A DNA stretch of 64,000 nucleotides. It comes from SVEL01 sp045126215. GTDB taxonomy: Bacteria; Bacillota; Clostridia; Lachnospirales; Lachnospiraceae. The stretch is taken from contig JBGVOD010000011.1 in NCBI GenBank assembly GCA_045126215.1, positions 1-64,000 on the forward strand, written 5' to 3'. The notes under the pieces were generated by a model. That model saw nothing but the letters and a program-made list of their open reading frames with translations. It made no database searches and was not told the origin of the DNA. The translations under genes were made by a program, and so were the position numbers. Each line of letters starts with the position of its first letter. Position 1 is the first letter of the stretch. Positions 44,070-54,036 of the stretch are shown piece after piece.

Positions 44070-45065
44070 TTATCGCATTATAGCATACGCCATATACCCA
44101 ATATAAATAGCAACTAAGATTGCACCTTCAACTCTTGAAATACTATCCTTTATTTTTGCAAATATAAATACAAGAACTGTACAGATCAACACTATGAATA
44201 AATCAATACAGTTTTCCATAATTATACCAATTGGATGAATAGTTCCTGATACGCCGAGTATCAATAATATATTGAATATATTAGAACCTACAACATTACC
44301 AATTGCAAGGGATGTCTCTCCTTTTTTAGCTGCAACGATTGAAGTAACAAGTTCAGGAAGTGAAGTTCCAACTGCAACTATAGTCAATCCTACTAATGTC
44401 TCAGACATACCAAATTTTGTAGCTATAAATGATGCACTATTTACAACGAAATCTCCGCCAAATTTTATTGCAACAATACCTCCAACAATAAACACAAGAG
44501 AAAGCCATGTCTTAACATCTTTTGTTTCCTCTTCTTCTGATGCCTGTGACTTATTTTTTTTCATATGATTAAGGGCTGTCTTAACAGTTATTATCATATA
44601 CAGAGCATAAATAACAAGAAAGATTACACTGTCAAATCTTGATAAAAGTCCAACACTGTCCTCAGATTTTGATATATTTGTCCAAGGGAAGAAAAAATCA
44701 CTAACAAATGCAGCAAGCAATAATGTAACAACGATTAGGAATGGCATATCCCTTTTCATTACTTCCTTATCTACCTTGATAGGTGAAATAACTGCACACA
44801 CACCAAGTACAACAATGAGATTGAAAATATTTGACCCAACAACATTGCTGATTGCTATTTCATTTGAACCACTAAGTGCAGCTGTCACACTTACTGCAAG
44901 TTCTGGAAAACTTGTACCCATTGCAACTATAGTCAGACCAACGATAATACTTGGAATACCAAATTTCTTTGCAATAGACGAACTTCCTTCTACAAAATAA
45001 TCTGCACCTTTTACTAATAATACAAAACCTATTATTAATATACACACATTTTTTACGATATCCAT
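44070..45065 (-). CDS. Calcium/sodium antiporter (CaCA, YrbG-like)
   Basis: 331 aa from an ATG 5 nt after GGAG. It has two inverted alpha-repeats, each with the exchanger motif: VGLTIVAMGTSFPELAVS...NVVGSNIFNL and VGLTIVAVGTSLPELVTS...NVVGSNIFNI. About ten membrane helices. It exports Ca2+ in exchange for Na+ (or H+). The conserved Glu/Asn residues are intact. Confidence 0.95.
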   Translation of the reverse strand: MDIVKNVCILIIGFVLLVKGADYFVEGSSSIAKKFGIPSIIVGLTIVAMGTSFPELAVSVTAALSGSNEIAISNVVGSNIFNLIVVLGVCAVISPIKVDKEVMKRDMPFLIVVTLLLAAFVSDFFFPWTNISKSEDSVGLLSRFDSVIFLVIYALYMIITVKTALNHMKKNKSQASEEEETKDVKTWLSLVFIVGGIVAIKFGGDFVVNSASFIATKFGMSETLVGLTIVAVGTSLPELVTSIVAAKKGETSLAIGNVVGSNIFNILLILGVSGTIHPIGIIMENCIDLFIVLICTVLVFIFAKIKDSISRVEGAILVAIYIGYMAYAIMR

Positions 45066-45136
45066 ATGTTCTCCTTTCGTGTACATAACCACAATTATTT
45101 TTACTTTATAAGAAAACCTTCCACATAAAGTAGAAA

Positions 45137-45172
45137 ACAAATTAGACTACAATAATGATTGTAGTCTAATAA
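45137..45172 (-). terminator. Terminator of the glutamine synthetase gene
   Basis: ATTAGACTACAAT/ATTGTAGTCTAAT, a perfect 13-bp stem with a 4-nt loop, followed by TTGTTTTC on the minus strand. Confidence 0.85.
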
Positions 45173-45202
45173 GTATATAATTTTTATTATATTTTATCAA
45201 TC

Positions 45203-47311
45203 CTAAACTTCAAACATCAAATCGCCGTATGATGGCATTGGCCACATATCTTTTGATACAATCATCTCAAGTTTATCAATTGGAGTTCTTAATGCTTCCA
45301 TCGAAACCTTAACAGTATCTTTATAGAAATATGCCTGTTTAACAAAATCTTTAATTGTAAGACCTTCAGCCTGAACATCGATAAGTTTCTTTAATGCCTC
45401 TTTTGCTTCTTTAAGCAATCTTGAAGTTTCTGTCAATAATTCAGCCTGAACTGAAGCATCTGCACCTGCCTCCTTAACTGCGATTACTGTATCAGCAAGA
45501 ACCTTTGTATAGTTCACAACTGCCGGAATAATCTGTTTTGAAGCTATATCTATCATGGTAAGTGCTTCAATATTCAATGTCTTTGAATATGTCTCATATA
45601 AGATTTCTGATCTTGATTCAAGCTCTGCCTTTGTGAAAATACCAAACTTTCCAAACACTTCAATAGCCTTATCTGTTGTAAGTGTAGGAACAGCTTCAAT
45701 CATAGACTTGATATTTGGTAACCCTCTTCTTTCAGCTTCCTCTACCCATTCATCTGAGTAGCCATCACCGTTAAATATGATTCTATAATGATCTGTCATA
45801 TATTCCTTAATCAAATCATGTACAGCCATATCAAAGTCATCAGCCTTTTCCAATATGTCGGCAGCTTCACAAAAAGCTTCAGCTACAATAGCATTAAGTG
45901 TTGTATTTGCACTGGCAATAGAGTCTGACGAACCTACCATACGGAATTCAAATTTATTGCCTGTAAAGGCAAATGGAGATGTTCTGTTTCTATCAGTTGC
46001 ATCCTTTGTAACATCAGGTAATGTTCTAACACCTGTCAGAAGCTTTCCACCCTTAAGGCATCTCTTTGCTTCATTTGTTTCTACCAACTGATTAACAACA
46101 TCCGTTAGCTGTTCACCAAGGAACATTGAAATAATAGCAGGAGGTGCTTCATTTGCACCAAGTCTATGGTCATTACCAACATCTGATGCTGACTGACGAA
46201 GTAAATCTGCATGTTTATCTACAGCTTTCATTATACAAGCTAATACTAATAGAAACTGTACATTTTCATTAGGAGTCTTGCCTGGCTCTAATAAATTAAC
46301 GCCATTATCTGTAACGATAGACCAGTTATCATGCTTACCGGAACCATTAACACCCTGGAATGGTTTTTCATGAAGTAAACAAGCAAGTCCATGACGACTG
46401 GCAACCTTCTTCATTGTTTCCATTACAAGCTGGTTGTGATCGCCTGCGATATTTGCTGAAGCATAAATAGGTGCTAACTCATGCTGTGCTGGAGCCACTT
46501 CATTATGCTGGGTCTTTGCAGAAACTCCAAGTTTCCACAACTCTATATTAAGGTCTTTCATATATGCACCAATACGTTCCCTGATAGTGCCAAAGTAATG
46601 GTCATCCATTTCCTGTCCCTTTGGTGCTGGTGCCCCAAATAATGTACGTCCTGCATATATCAAATCTTTTCTCTGCAAATATTTCTCTCTGTCTACTAAG
46701 AAATACTCCTGCTCTGCGCCTACAGACGGAGTTACCTTTGTAGCTTCTGTATTTCCAAACAATCTTACAATTCTAAGTGCCTGCTCACTAATAGCTTCCA
46801 TAGACCTAAGAAGTGGTGTCTTCTTATCAAGAGCTTCTCCTGTATATGAGCAGAAAGCTGTTGGAATACAAAGAATAACACCTGTTGCATCTTCTTTTAA
46901 GAATGCTGGCGATGTACAATCCCATACTGTATATCCTCTAGCTTCAAACGTAGCTCTTAATCCACCTGAAGGAAATGATGATGCATCGGACTCACCTTTA
47001 ATTAATTCCTTACCGGAAAATTCCATTATCATTTTGCCTTCTGAATCCGGATTCGTAACAAATGCATCGTGCTTTTCAGCTGTTATACCTGTAAGAGGCT
47101 GGAACCAATGTGTATAATGTGTTGCTCCATTTTCTACTGCCCAGTCTTTCATAGCCTTTGCAACTACATCTGCTGTAGCAAGAGACATTTCACCACCATT
47201 TTCCATTACATTAATAACTTCCTGGAATACTTTCTTTGGCAAACGTTCTCTCATCTTACCGACTGTAAATACTTTTTCACCAAAGATCTGTTCTACATTT
47301 AATTTTTCCAT
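45203..47311 (-). CDS. glnN: Glutamine synthetase type III
   Basis: 702 aa, the length typical of GSIII (GSI is about 450). It condenses ammonia and glutamate with ATP. Characteristic features: N-terminal FGEKVFTVGKMRERLPK, THYTHWFQPLTGITAEKHD, catalytic VNGSGKHDNWS and NEVAPAQHELAP. It stands alone, with its own promoter and terminator. No glnR-type operator was identified. Confidence 0.97.
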   Translation of the reverse strand: MEKLNVEQIFGEKVFTVGKMRERLPKKVFQEVINVMENGGEMSLATADVVAKAMKDWAVENGATHYTHWFQPLTGITAEKHDAFVTNPDSEGKMIMEFSGKELIKGESDASSFPSGGLRATFEARGYTVWDCTSPAFLKEDATGVILCIPTAFCSYTGEALDKKTPLLRSMEAISEQALRIVRLFGNTEATKVTPSVGAEQEYFLVDREKYLQRKDLIYAGRTLFGAPAPKGQEMDDHYFGTIRERIGAYMKDLNIELWKLGVSAKTQHNEVAPAQHELAPIYASANIAGDHNQLVMETMKKVASRHGLACLLHEKPFQGVNGSGKHDNWSIVTDNGVNLLEPGKTPNENVQFLLVLACIMKAVDKHADLLRQSASDVGNDHRLGANEAPPAIISMFLGEQLTDVVNQLVETNEAKRCLKGGKLLTGVRTLPDVTKDATDRNRTSPFAFTGNKFEFRMVGSSDSIASANTTLNAIVAEAFCEAADILEKADDFDMAVHDLIKEYMTDHYRIIFNGDGYSDEWVEEAERRGLPNIKSMIEAVPTLTTDKAIEVFGKFGIFTKAELESRSEILYETYSKTLNIEALTMIDIASKQIIPAVVNYTKVLADTVIAVKEAGADASVQAELLTETSRLLKEAKEALKKLIDVQAEGLTIKDFVKQAYFYKDTVKVSMEALRTPIDKLEMIVSKDMWPMPSYGDLMFEV

Positions 47312-47345
47312 CTCTTTTTATCCTTTCCTAACATAACTTATCTTC

Positions 47346-47373
47346 ATTATACATATTAAAACGAAATAGTCTA
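47346..47373 (-). promoter_or_regulatory. glnN: Promoter of glnN
   Basis: -35 TAGACT (complement of 47368-47373), 16-bp spacer, -10 TATAAT (complement of 47346-47351). The -35 is weak, compatible with regulation. Confidence 0.6.
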
Positions 47374-47380
47374 CTAAAAA

Positions 47381-48328
47381 TTATTCTGTTCCACTCTCTT
47401 CTTTTACCGGCACATCAAATATCTCTTCCCCTCTGACAAGCTGCACTATCATTCTCTCATCATGGTCTACTGTACATGTAGAAAGTGTTAAAATATTTGA
47501 ATCTTTCGTAATCTCAGGTGCATCCGGGAATGGATACTGGGACTGTGCCTTCCATGTGTTAACATATTCCAAAAACTCTTCATCACTCTCAAATTCCCAT
47601 TGATATACAGGACTCTCAAGTGCCACTACCTTAAATATAGAATATACATAATATTTATAATGATGGTCGTCTATATATATGTCCATTGTTGGGTTATCTG
47701 CTCCATATTGTGGATTGTCATAGTAGAAATTCAAGCTCCCAAACATAATGTAATTAGCCCATGCCTTAACATTATGACCATACAAAATGCAATTCTTTGC
47801 ATATAATCCTTCGCTGATTCTCGCATCAATAAATATACTTCCAACTCCACTTGGATAGTTATTTGATAAATGGTACAGATAATAGTTGTTATCAGTCGGA
47901 TGCTGTACTATTGGATTATCAATATATGTCCCTGTTCCCTGCTTTATGTATCCCTTTGCATTTGGATTTACCTCTTTAACCTTTTCCAAATCCCATACAA
48001 AAGCAGTTCCATCGCCTGAATTTACAAGTTCTATCTTTTCGCCAAGAGCATTATAATATTCTTTTGTCGAATCATCAATCTTTACCGTGAGCAAATCTGA
48101 AACTTCATTTTTAAGTTCCTCTGTCTCCTCACCTGTTATATATATAAGTGTCAGTTCGTAAGATGCATACGTAAACATACACAACGCTGCAATCATTACA
48201 ACATATCTTACAATATCTGCTACTGTTATTTTCTTCTTTTTTTCCTTTGGTTCTTTGACAATTTCCATTTCGATATTGTCATCATCATTTTTTTTCTTAT
48301 TAAATAAATTTTTTATTTTTTTTAACAT
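47381..48328 (-). CDS. srtB: Class B sortase
   Basis: 315 aa from an ATG behind GAGGTG. Basic cytoplasmic N-terminus, one membrane helix (~40-64), sortase B catalytic domain with His185 (LYGHN), Cys285 (TLSTC) and Arg292. It attaches surface proteins to the cell wall. It is single in the window and lies about 7 kb from the 1475-aa surface protein, whose LGTQTGD sorting-like end could be a substrate. The link is inferred. Confidence 0.93.
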   Translation of the reverse strand: MLKKIKNLFNKKKNDDDNIEMEIVKEPKEKKKKITVADIVRYVVMIAALCMFTYASYELTLIYITGEETEELKNEVSDLLTVKIDDSTKEYYNALGEKIELVNSGDGTAFVWDLEKVKEVNPNAKGYIKQGTGTYIDNPIVQHPTDNNYYLYHLSNNYPSGVGSIFIDARISEGLYAKNCILYGHNVKAWANYIMFGSLNFYYDNPQYGADNPTMDIYIDDHHYKYYVYSIFKVVALESPVYQWEFESDEEFLEYVNTWKAQSQYPFPDAPEITKDSNILTLSTCTVDHDERMIVQLVRGEEIFDVPVKEESGTE

Positions 48329-48368
48329 ATAAAACACCTCTTCCTTTAGAATAGGTTGGTTAAAAAAC

Positions 48369-48393
48369 GAGCCACACCTACAGGGTGTGGCTC
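48369..48393 (-). terminator. Terminator of the aldolase gene
   Basis: GAGCCACACC/GGTGTGGCTC, 10-bp stem with 5-nt loop and GTTTTTT after it on the minus strand. Confidence 0.9.
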
Positions 48394-48405
48394 TACATAG
48401 ATTAA

Positions 48406-49272
48406 TTAGTTAGCTTTACCTACTGAACCAAATAATTCCATCTTTTCTTTTACTGTAGCCTTGATAGCTTCAAAACCTGGAGCTAAAAGCTTACGTGGGT
48501 CAAATCCCTTACCCTGCTGATCCTTGCCTTCTTCGATATACTTTCTTGTAGCTTCAGCAAATGCAAGCTGACATTCTGTATTAACGTTGATTTTTGCAAC
48601 ACCAAGAGAGATAGCTTTCTTAATCATATCTGCTGGGATACCTGTACCACCGTGAAGAACTAATGGCATATCACCTGTTAACTGCTGAACAGCATCAAGT
48701 GTTTCAAAGCTTAATCCTTCCCAGTTTTCTGGATACTTACCATGAATATTACCGATACCAGCTGCTAACATTGTAACACCTAAATCAGCGATTGCTTTAC
48801 ATTCATTTGGATCTGCACATTCACCTTTACCGATAACGCCATCTTCTTCGCCACCGATTGAACCAACTTCTGCTTCAAGTGACATACCCTTTTCATTTAC
48901 AATCTTTACTAATTCTGTTGTCTTAGCAACGTTTTCGTCGATTGGATAATGAGAACCATCAAACATAATTGAAGAGAAACCAGCTTCAACACACTTTAAG
49001 CATCCTTCATATGAACCATGATCTAAATGTAAAGCTACTGGAACAGTGATGTTTAACTCTTCCATCATACCATTTACCATACCTACGACTGTCTTGTAAC
49101 CTGTCATATATTTTCCAGCACCTTCAGAAACACCAAGAATAACTGGTGATTTTAATTCTTCTGCTGTTAATAAAATAGCCTTTGTCCACTCAAGGTTATT
49201 AATATTAAACTGACCTACTGCATATTTACCTGCTTTAGCCTTCTGTAACATATCTTTTGCTGATACTAACAT
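48406..49272 (-). CDS. fba: Fructose-bisphosphate aldolase class II
   Basis: 288 aa. It splits fructose 1,6-bisphosphate in glycolysis, zinc dependent. Metal and catalytic residues are visible: VALHLDHGS (HxDH), EAEVGSIGGEEDG, HGKYP, LVLHGGTGIP and KINVNTECQ. It has its own promoter and terminator, as expected for a highly expressed glycolytic gene. Confidence 0.97.
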   Translation of the reverse strand: MLVSAKDMLQKAKAGKYAVGQFNINNLEWTKAILLTAEELKSPVILGVSEGAGKYMTGYKTVVGMVNGMMEELNITVPVALHLDHGSYEGCLKCVEAGFSSIMFDGSHYPIDENVAKTTELVKIVNEKGMSLEAEVGSIGGEEDGVIGKGECADPNECKAIADLGVTMLAAGIGNIHGKYPENWEGLSFETLDAVQQLTGDMPLVLHGGTGIPADMIKKAISLGVAKINVNTECQLAFAEATRKYIEEGKDQQGKGFDPRKLLAPGFEAIKATVKEKMELFGSVGKAN

Positions 49273-49324
49273 TTTATTACCTCCGTATATCTAATAATCG
49301 ACTGTATGCACAGTTCTTGCTACA

Positions 49325-49353
49325 ATTATATATTATTTATCAAATAAATACAA
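49325..49353 (-). promoter_or_regulatory. fba: Promoter of fba
   Basis: -35 TTGTAT (complement of 49348-49353), 17-bp spacer, -10 TATAAT (complement of 49325-49330). The -35 lies inside the 3' end of the transglutaminase-like gene. Confidence 0.7.
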
Positions 49354-51786
49354 GCACTTGAAATAATAGATAATAATTTTTCTAATGATATTTGCTTTTT
49401 TATACTGATATGGAACTATAGCTTTCATTTTGTCAATCACACACTTGATATCTTTTTCTGTTGTATCTTCATTGCTATATTTCATTTTGTATATAACCTT
49501 TGCTGTATGTTCGTCAGTATTATCTTCATCAACTACTTCACATAATAGCTGAATTTTCTTCGCCAGATCCTTTGTTGAATCGAAATGATCGAATTCCATA
49601 CCATTACATTTCATAAAATATGAAAGTTCACTGATTATAAGTTTTGTAATCTTATTATATTTCTTTGAATTAATCAGTTCAAATGCCTTCTTCTGTTTGT
49701 TTACAGCTCTGCATTGTATAAATACAATCAATCCACCAAGTGCTGATATAACCATTATCATAATAACTATAGGCATAATATTCTTGTGATTTGCCGTTCC
49801 ATTACTTCCACCATCTGTTCCATTGACAGAACCTGATGTCTGGGATGGTATAGTTGTCATATCCTGTTTTGTGGTTTCTTCTGGTTTCTTTGTTGTTGTC
49901 TGTGGCTGTGTTGTTGTATCCTGTTTTGTAGTTTGTTCCGGTTTCTTTGTTGTAGATTTCTCTTTTCCATCTATAACATTTCTGTATCCTGCAGGTGTAG
50001 GATCAACAATTATCCACCCTATATCATCACAATATATCTCTACCCACGCATGTGCATCGTTATCTTTAGCTTTTCCCAATAAATCATTTGACGAATCTAA
50101 TGAAAAATCTGATGTCAGTACAGAAAAGCCTTCAACATATCTTGCTGGAATACCCAGACTTCTAAACATCAATACTGCTGCTGATGCAAAATGTGAACAA
50201 TATCCTTCCCTTTTCTCGTCAATGAAAACCTGAACAAAGTCCTTTCCCTTTTCAAGTTTTCCTGGTTTAAGAGTGTATGTGCATCTGTTTTCAAGATAAT
50301 CCTTTACAAAGGTTATACAATCATTATAATAATCACCATTACTTCTTATCGAATCATCATAACTATATTCCCCACTGTGGAACTGTTCTATTTGTAAAGC
50401 TGCATCAGTCTTTTTAAAACTTTCAGGAACATCCATAAATTCATCATATACAAGCTGTGAATATTCCTCCATAATACCTTGGAGATATTCTACATCTTTC
50501 ATATCGCTCAATACATCTTCTCCACGATAAGGCTCAAACATATCATAATCAATTCTATGGTTATTTAAATATCCGATACTATCATATATATGTCCTTCAT
50601 TACTCATCATAAATCTGAATCCCATTTCCCCTTCAGTTACTCTTGAACAATATGGATAATAGTATCTTTTGTCGTCATTATTTAAATTTTTAATGTTCAT
50701 TCTTATTGATTGTTCAACATTTCCCAAATCAAGAGAATATTCAGCATTATACATATTTAACTGTTCAAGACTGTAATATGTTATATTTTCCAATACATCT
50801 GTTGATACATCATATTTTTCAGCAATTGCCTCAATCTCATCTTCAACATTTTCATCTTTCTTCCATGAATTACCATTATAATCATATCCCACATAGCCTT
50901 TTATGTAGATATTCTGTCTCAGTTTAAAATTCTCAAAATAGTCCATTTTTATTTCAAGCACTTCTGTCCCCTTAAATCGTAATTCATCGGCATCTCCAAG
51001 GGTTCCATCACTTATGCCACCATATGCAATACCATTATCAAATCCAAATAATTCAGCAAAAGAAAAATCCTTTTCCCCTGAGATATATGCATTTATATTT
51101 TCTTTCATCCCATCAAGTTTTTTGTCTCTTTGATATGGATGAAGTTTATTATTCAATAACACAATTAAAATAACAAGCAAAGCAATACAAATAGGTACTA
51201 TCTTGGCCATAATCTCGTTGATTTTCGGATTCAAATGTATTCGTTTGTCACTGCCCTTATGATGAACTGCAACGTCTGTATACATAACTGCCATTATAAC
51301 TATTTCCATCATGCCAGGTACTTTTCCAATGGCAAAACAAAGGACAAAAAATGGAACAGTAACATTAATATATACCATTTTCCAAAACTTATTGTTATAT
51401 ACAACATATAAGCAAGGTATCATTATAATAAGATAGCATCTGACAAGATATTTCATCCCTTCAATTTCTTTTACCGGTATAACCAGATTATTTCCCGAAT
51501 CATATGCCTTTGTAAACAATCTGTATCTTTTTACAAAATTTGAAGCTCCAACTTCAATCATTTCGAAATCTATTAAAAATATCAGTAACATTACTGAAAC
51601 AATTAGTAATCCAATCCATAGTCTTTTATCCTTTATAGTGGACATAATAATAAGACCTGATATCAATACAATCATCAGGGATAAATCCAAAATATCTACT
51701 TCTATAAAAATGGAATTTGCAAGAATAAATACCGGCATTACTGCAAAAATAATTGCAAGGAACATTCTATTAAAGTTTAATTTCAT
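49333..51786 (-). CDS. Membrane transglutaminase-like protein (TgpA type)
   Basis: 817 aa. About six N-terminal membrane helices, an extracellular region with a transglutaminase-like cysteine protease fold (Cys in REGYCSHFASAAV, His in DAHAWVEIY, Asp in IVDPTP), a Thr/Lys/Pro repeat linker (TTKKPEQTTKQ type), a further membrane helix and a C-terminal cytoplasmic domain. ATG MKLNFN follows GGGGGG and overlaps the DUF58 gene by 17 nt. The moxR-DUF58-TGase set is common and is thought to act on envelope proteins; the substrate is unknown. Confidence 0.9.
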   Translation of the reverse strand: MKLNFNRMFLAIIFAVMPVFILANSIFIEVDILDLSLMIVLISGLIIMSTIKDKRLWIGLLIVSVMLLIFLIDFEMIEVGASNFVKRYRLFTKAYDSGNNLVIPVKEIEGMKYLVRCYLIIMIPCLYVVYNNKFWKMVYINVTVPFFVLCFAIGKVPGMMEIVIMAVMYTDVAVHHKGSDKRIHLNPKINEIMAKIVPICIALLVILIVLLNNKLHPYQRDKKLDGMKENINAYISGEKDFSFAELFGFDNGIAYGGISDGTLGDADELRFKGTEVLEIKMDYFENFKLRQNIYIKGYVGYDYNGNSWKKDENVEDEIEAIAEKYDVSTDVLENITYYSLEQLNMYNAEYSLDLGNVEQSIRMNIKNLNNDDKRYYYPYCSRVTEGEMGFRFMMSNEGHIYDSIGYLNNHRIDYDMFEPYRGEDVLSDMKDVEYLQGIMEEYSQLVYDEFMDVPESFKKTDAALQIEQFHSGEYSYDDSIRSNGDYYNDCITFVKDYLENRCTYTLKPGKLEKGKDFVQVFIDEKREGYCSHFASAAVLMFRSLGIPARYVEGFSVLTSDFSLDSSNDLLGKAKDNDAHAWVEIYCDDIGWIIVDPTPAGYRNVIDGKEKSTTKKPEQTTKQDTTTQPQTTTKKPEETTKQDMTTIPSQTSGSVNGTDGGSNGTANHKNIMPIVIMIMVISALGGLIVFIQCRAVNKQKKAFELINSKKYNKITKLIISELSYFMKCNGMEFDHFDSTKDLAKKIQLLCEVVDEDNTDEHTAKVIYKMKYSNEDTTEKDIKCVIDKMKAIVPYQYKKANIIRKIIIYYFKCLYLFDK

Positions 51787-52978
51787 AAATTCCCCCCATT
51801 TCTTTTGCATTTGCGTCAACCATATAAATATCCATTTTGTCTGACAGCATGTCCACAAATGGTCTTATGGTATCAATATTCTTCTTTACGATTATTACAA
51901 GAAATATCTGATGTGTCAGACTCTTTTCTGTCAGCATATTTACAAGATTCATATCTATTTCAGATAAAACAACTAAAATATTGCTATGTTTTGCATCATT
52001 AATAATATTGTTCACATCATACTCTGTTCCATCAGAATATTTTGCATACTCCTCACATCCGATGATATTCACAAAATCCTGAACCATTTCATCTTCTGAT
52101 GATATGTCATTTTCTATATATATACGTTTATTTTTATCAACTACTTTAAGTGTAAATTTAAGTTCACTTACAAGTATATTAAATCCCAATGAATATGCCA
52201 CTTCAAACACCTTATCAAATGCCATCATATTGTCCAAAGATGTTATATCAGATGTAAACTCACATATAAGATCGATTTCATTTGCAATTGGCCTTGAAAA
52301 CTCTTTTACCATACACTTATCCATCTTGGATGTAAGTTTCCAGTGTATATCTCTGACTGTATCACCTGGAATATATTCTCTTATATTGAATATCTCCGTT
52401 TTATCATTTCCTTTTTTATTTTTATCATATTCATCACTTTCAAGAAGCTCATTATTTTGTATATTCGTTCCATTTATATTTATAACAAAAGGCTTGGGAA
52501 ATATTGTTATTATGTTATTGCAATTCTTTTTTCCAACAGGAATATCAAATATTCTTGAATAATCCATCATACTTGCCTTTTTAATAACTATTTTTATATT
52601 TCCTGTATATTCTGCAACAATCTTATGAATTATTGATTTTTTAGAAAATGGCATAGCATTAAAGGTGACTACTTCGGTTTTATGCTTGTAGTCACCATAA
52701 TATATCTCTAGCTTTATATTGATATCACCTGTGGGAAATATCCAATTATTTTTTACATTTATTCGTAAATCTACTGTATCACCCTTGAAGATAATACCTT
52801 TTCTTACACAATACTCTACGTTAATAAGCATCCTGTTAATAAGCATATTTACAAGAAACACTGCCGGTATTGCAATAGCAAGCACAAAAGCTATATATGC
52901 CTCAACAGGAGAAAACATTATCAAAACAACATACAATGCCACCAAAATAACAGCATACAAAATCTTTGAGAATATCAT
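51770..52978 (-). CDS. DUF58 protein
   Basis: 402 aa. Two N-terminal membrane helices (~5-50), an extracellular beta region, then the DUF58 core with REYIPGDTVRDIHWKLTSKM...MVKEFSRP and a von Willebrand-A-like C-terminal half. Usual partner of MoxR ATPases. It starts directly after moxR with AGGAGG in the intergenic 9 nt and overlaps the transglutaminase gene. Confidence 0.9.
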   Translation of the reverse strand: MIFSKILYAVILVALYVVLIMFSPVEAYIAFVLAIAIPAVFLVNMLINRMLINVEYCVRKGIIFKGDTVDLRINVKNNWIFPTGDINIKLEIYYGDYKHKTEVVTFNAMPFSKKSIIHKIVAEYTGNIKIVIKKASMMDYSRIFDIPVGKKNCNNIITIFPKPFVININGTNIQNNELLESDEYDKNKKGNDKTEIFNIREYIPGDTVRDIHWKLTSKMDKCMVKEFSRPIANEIDLICEFTSDITSLDNMMAFDKVFEVAYSLGFNILVSELKFTLKVVDKNKRIYIENDISSEDEMVQDFVNIIGCEEYAKYSDGTEYDVNNIINDAKHSNILVVLSEIDMNLVNMLTEKSLTHQIFLVIIVKKNIDTIRPFVDMLSDKMDIYMVDANAKEMGGIYEIKL

Positions 52979-52987
52979 ATATCCTCC

Positions 52988-53929
52988 TTACTGCTGTACC
53001 ATTCTGATACTGTTTAAAATATCTAACAATATCGATGCTGATGTACACTTGGCCATTTTAGCCTTTGTAGATAATATAACTCTATGATTTGCAGCTGGAA
53101 TAAATATCTGTTTTACATCATCAGGGACTATATAGTTTCTATTATTCAAAAAAGCAACTGCCTTTGCAAGATTTGTAATAGCAACAGTTCCTCTTGGACT
53201 TATCCCCACTTCCAGCAAATCATTTGTTCTTGTTGCATTAACAAGCATAACTATGTATTCATACATGGAATCATGTACAAAAATCTCAGAAACTGCCTTT
53301 TTAATAGTCAAAATCTGACCTTCATTCAATACTTTCTTTATATCTAAAAGAGGATTAACTCCACCATACTTACTCTTTAGGATATTTACTTCATCCCTCA
53401 TATCAGGATATCCCATACTGAGCTTAACCATAAATCTGTCAAGCTGTGAATCAGGAAGCAACGTTGTTCCCGCCGAACCAGTAGGGTTCTGTGTTGCAAT
53501 CACGACAAATGGCTGAGGCAATTCTCTTGTAACACTATCGACAGTGACCTTGCCTTCTTCCATTGCTTCCAATAATGCTGACTGTGTCTTTGATGATGTT
53601 CTGTTAATTTCATCTGCAAGAAATAAGTTACACATTATTGAACCTTGTTTATAAGAAAGCTGCCCTGTCTTATTATCATATACAGAAAATCCCATTACAT
53701 CTGATGGCATAACATCAGGTGTAAACTGCATTCTGTTATAGCCAAGACTAAGTGTTTTTGATAAGGCAAGTGCAAGTGTTGTCTTACCAACTCCCGGAAT
53801 ATCTTCAAGAAGAATATGTCCACCTGCAAATACCGTGGCAATCATAAGTTCTACAATGCTTTCTTTTCCAACAACTGCCTTTCCTACTTCGCCAAGAATC
53901 CTATTCTTGATTTCCAACCCATTTATCAT
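52988..53929 (-). CDS. MoxR-family AAA+ ATPase
   Basis: 313 aa. Walker A EDIPGVGKTTLAL, Walker B NLFLADEINR, sensor ATQNPTGSAGTTLLPDSQLDRF and a C-terminal lid (GISPRGTVAITNLAKAVAF). MoxR proteins act as chaperones that activate partner proteins, here probably the DUF58/transglutaminase pair. First gene of the three-gene operon. Confidence 0.93.
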   Translation of the reverse strand: MINGLEIKNRILGEVGKAVVGKESIVELMIATVFAGGHILLEDIPGVGKTTLALALSKTLSLGYNRMQFTPDVMPSDVMGFSVYDNKTGQLSYKQGSIMCNLFLADEINRTSSKTQSALLEAMEEGKVTVDSVTRELPQPFVVIATQNPTGSAGTTLLPDSQLDRFMVKLSMGYPDMRDEVNILKSKYGGVNPLLDIKKVLNEGQILTIKKAVSEIFVHDSMYEYIVMLVNATRTNDLLEVGISPRGTVAITNLAKAVAFLNNRNYIVPDDVKQIFIPAANHRVILSTKAKMAKCTSASILLDILNSIRMVQQ

Positions 53930-54005
53930 TTTTCATTTCCCTTTCAACCAAAATATATATAATATTACACCACATAATCTAATGTGTAAAGGGATATTTA
54001 CATAG

Positions 54006-54032
54006 GTTGCATAGCTTTTGTTGCATAGCTTT
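54006..54032. repeat. 13-bp direct repeat
   Basis: GTTGCATAGCTTT at 54006-54018 and 54020-54032, just downstream of the diguanylate cyclase stop. Slippage product or binding site; no further support. Confidence 0.6.
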
Positions 54033-54036
54033 GCTA

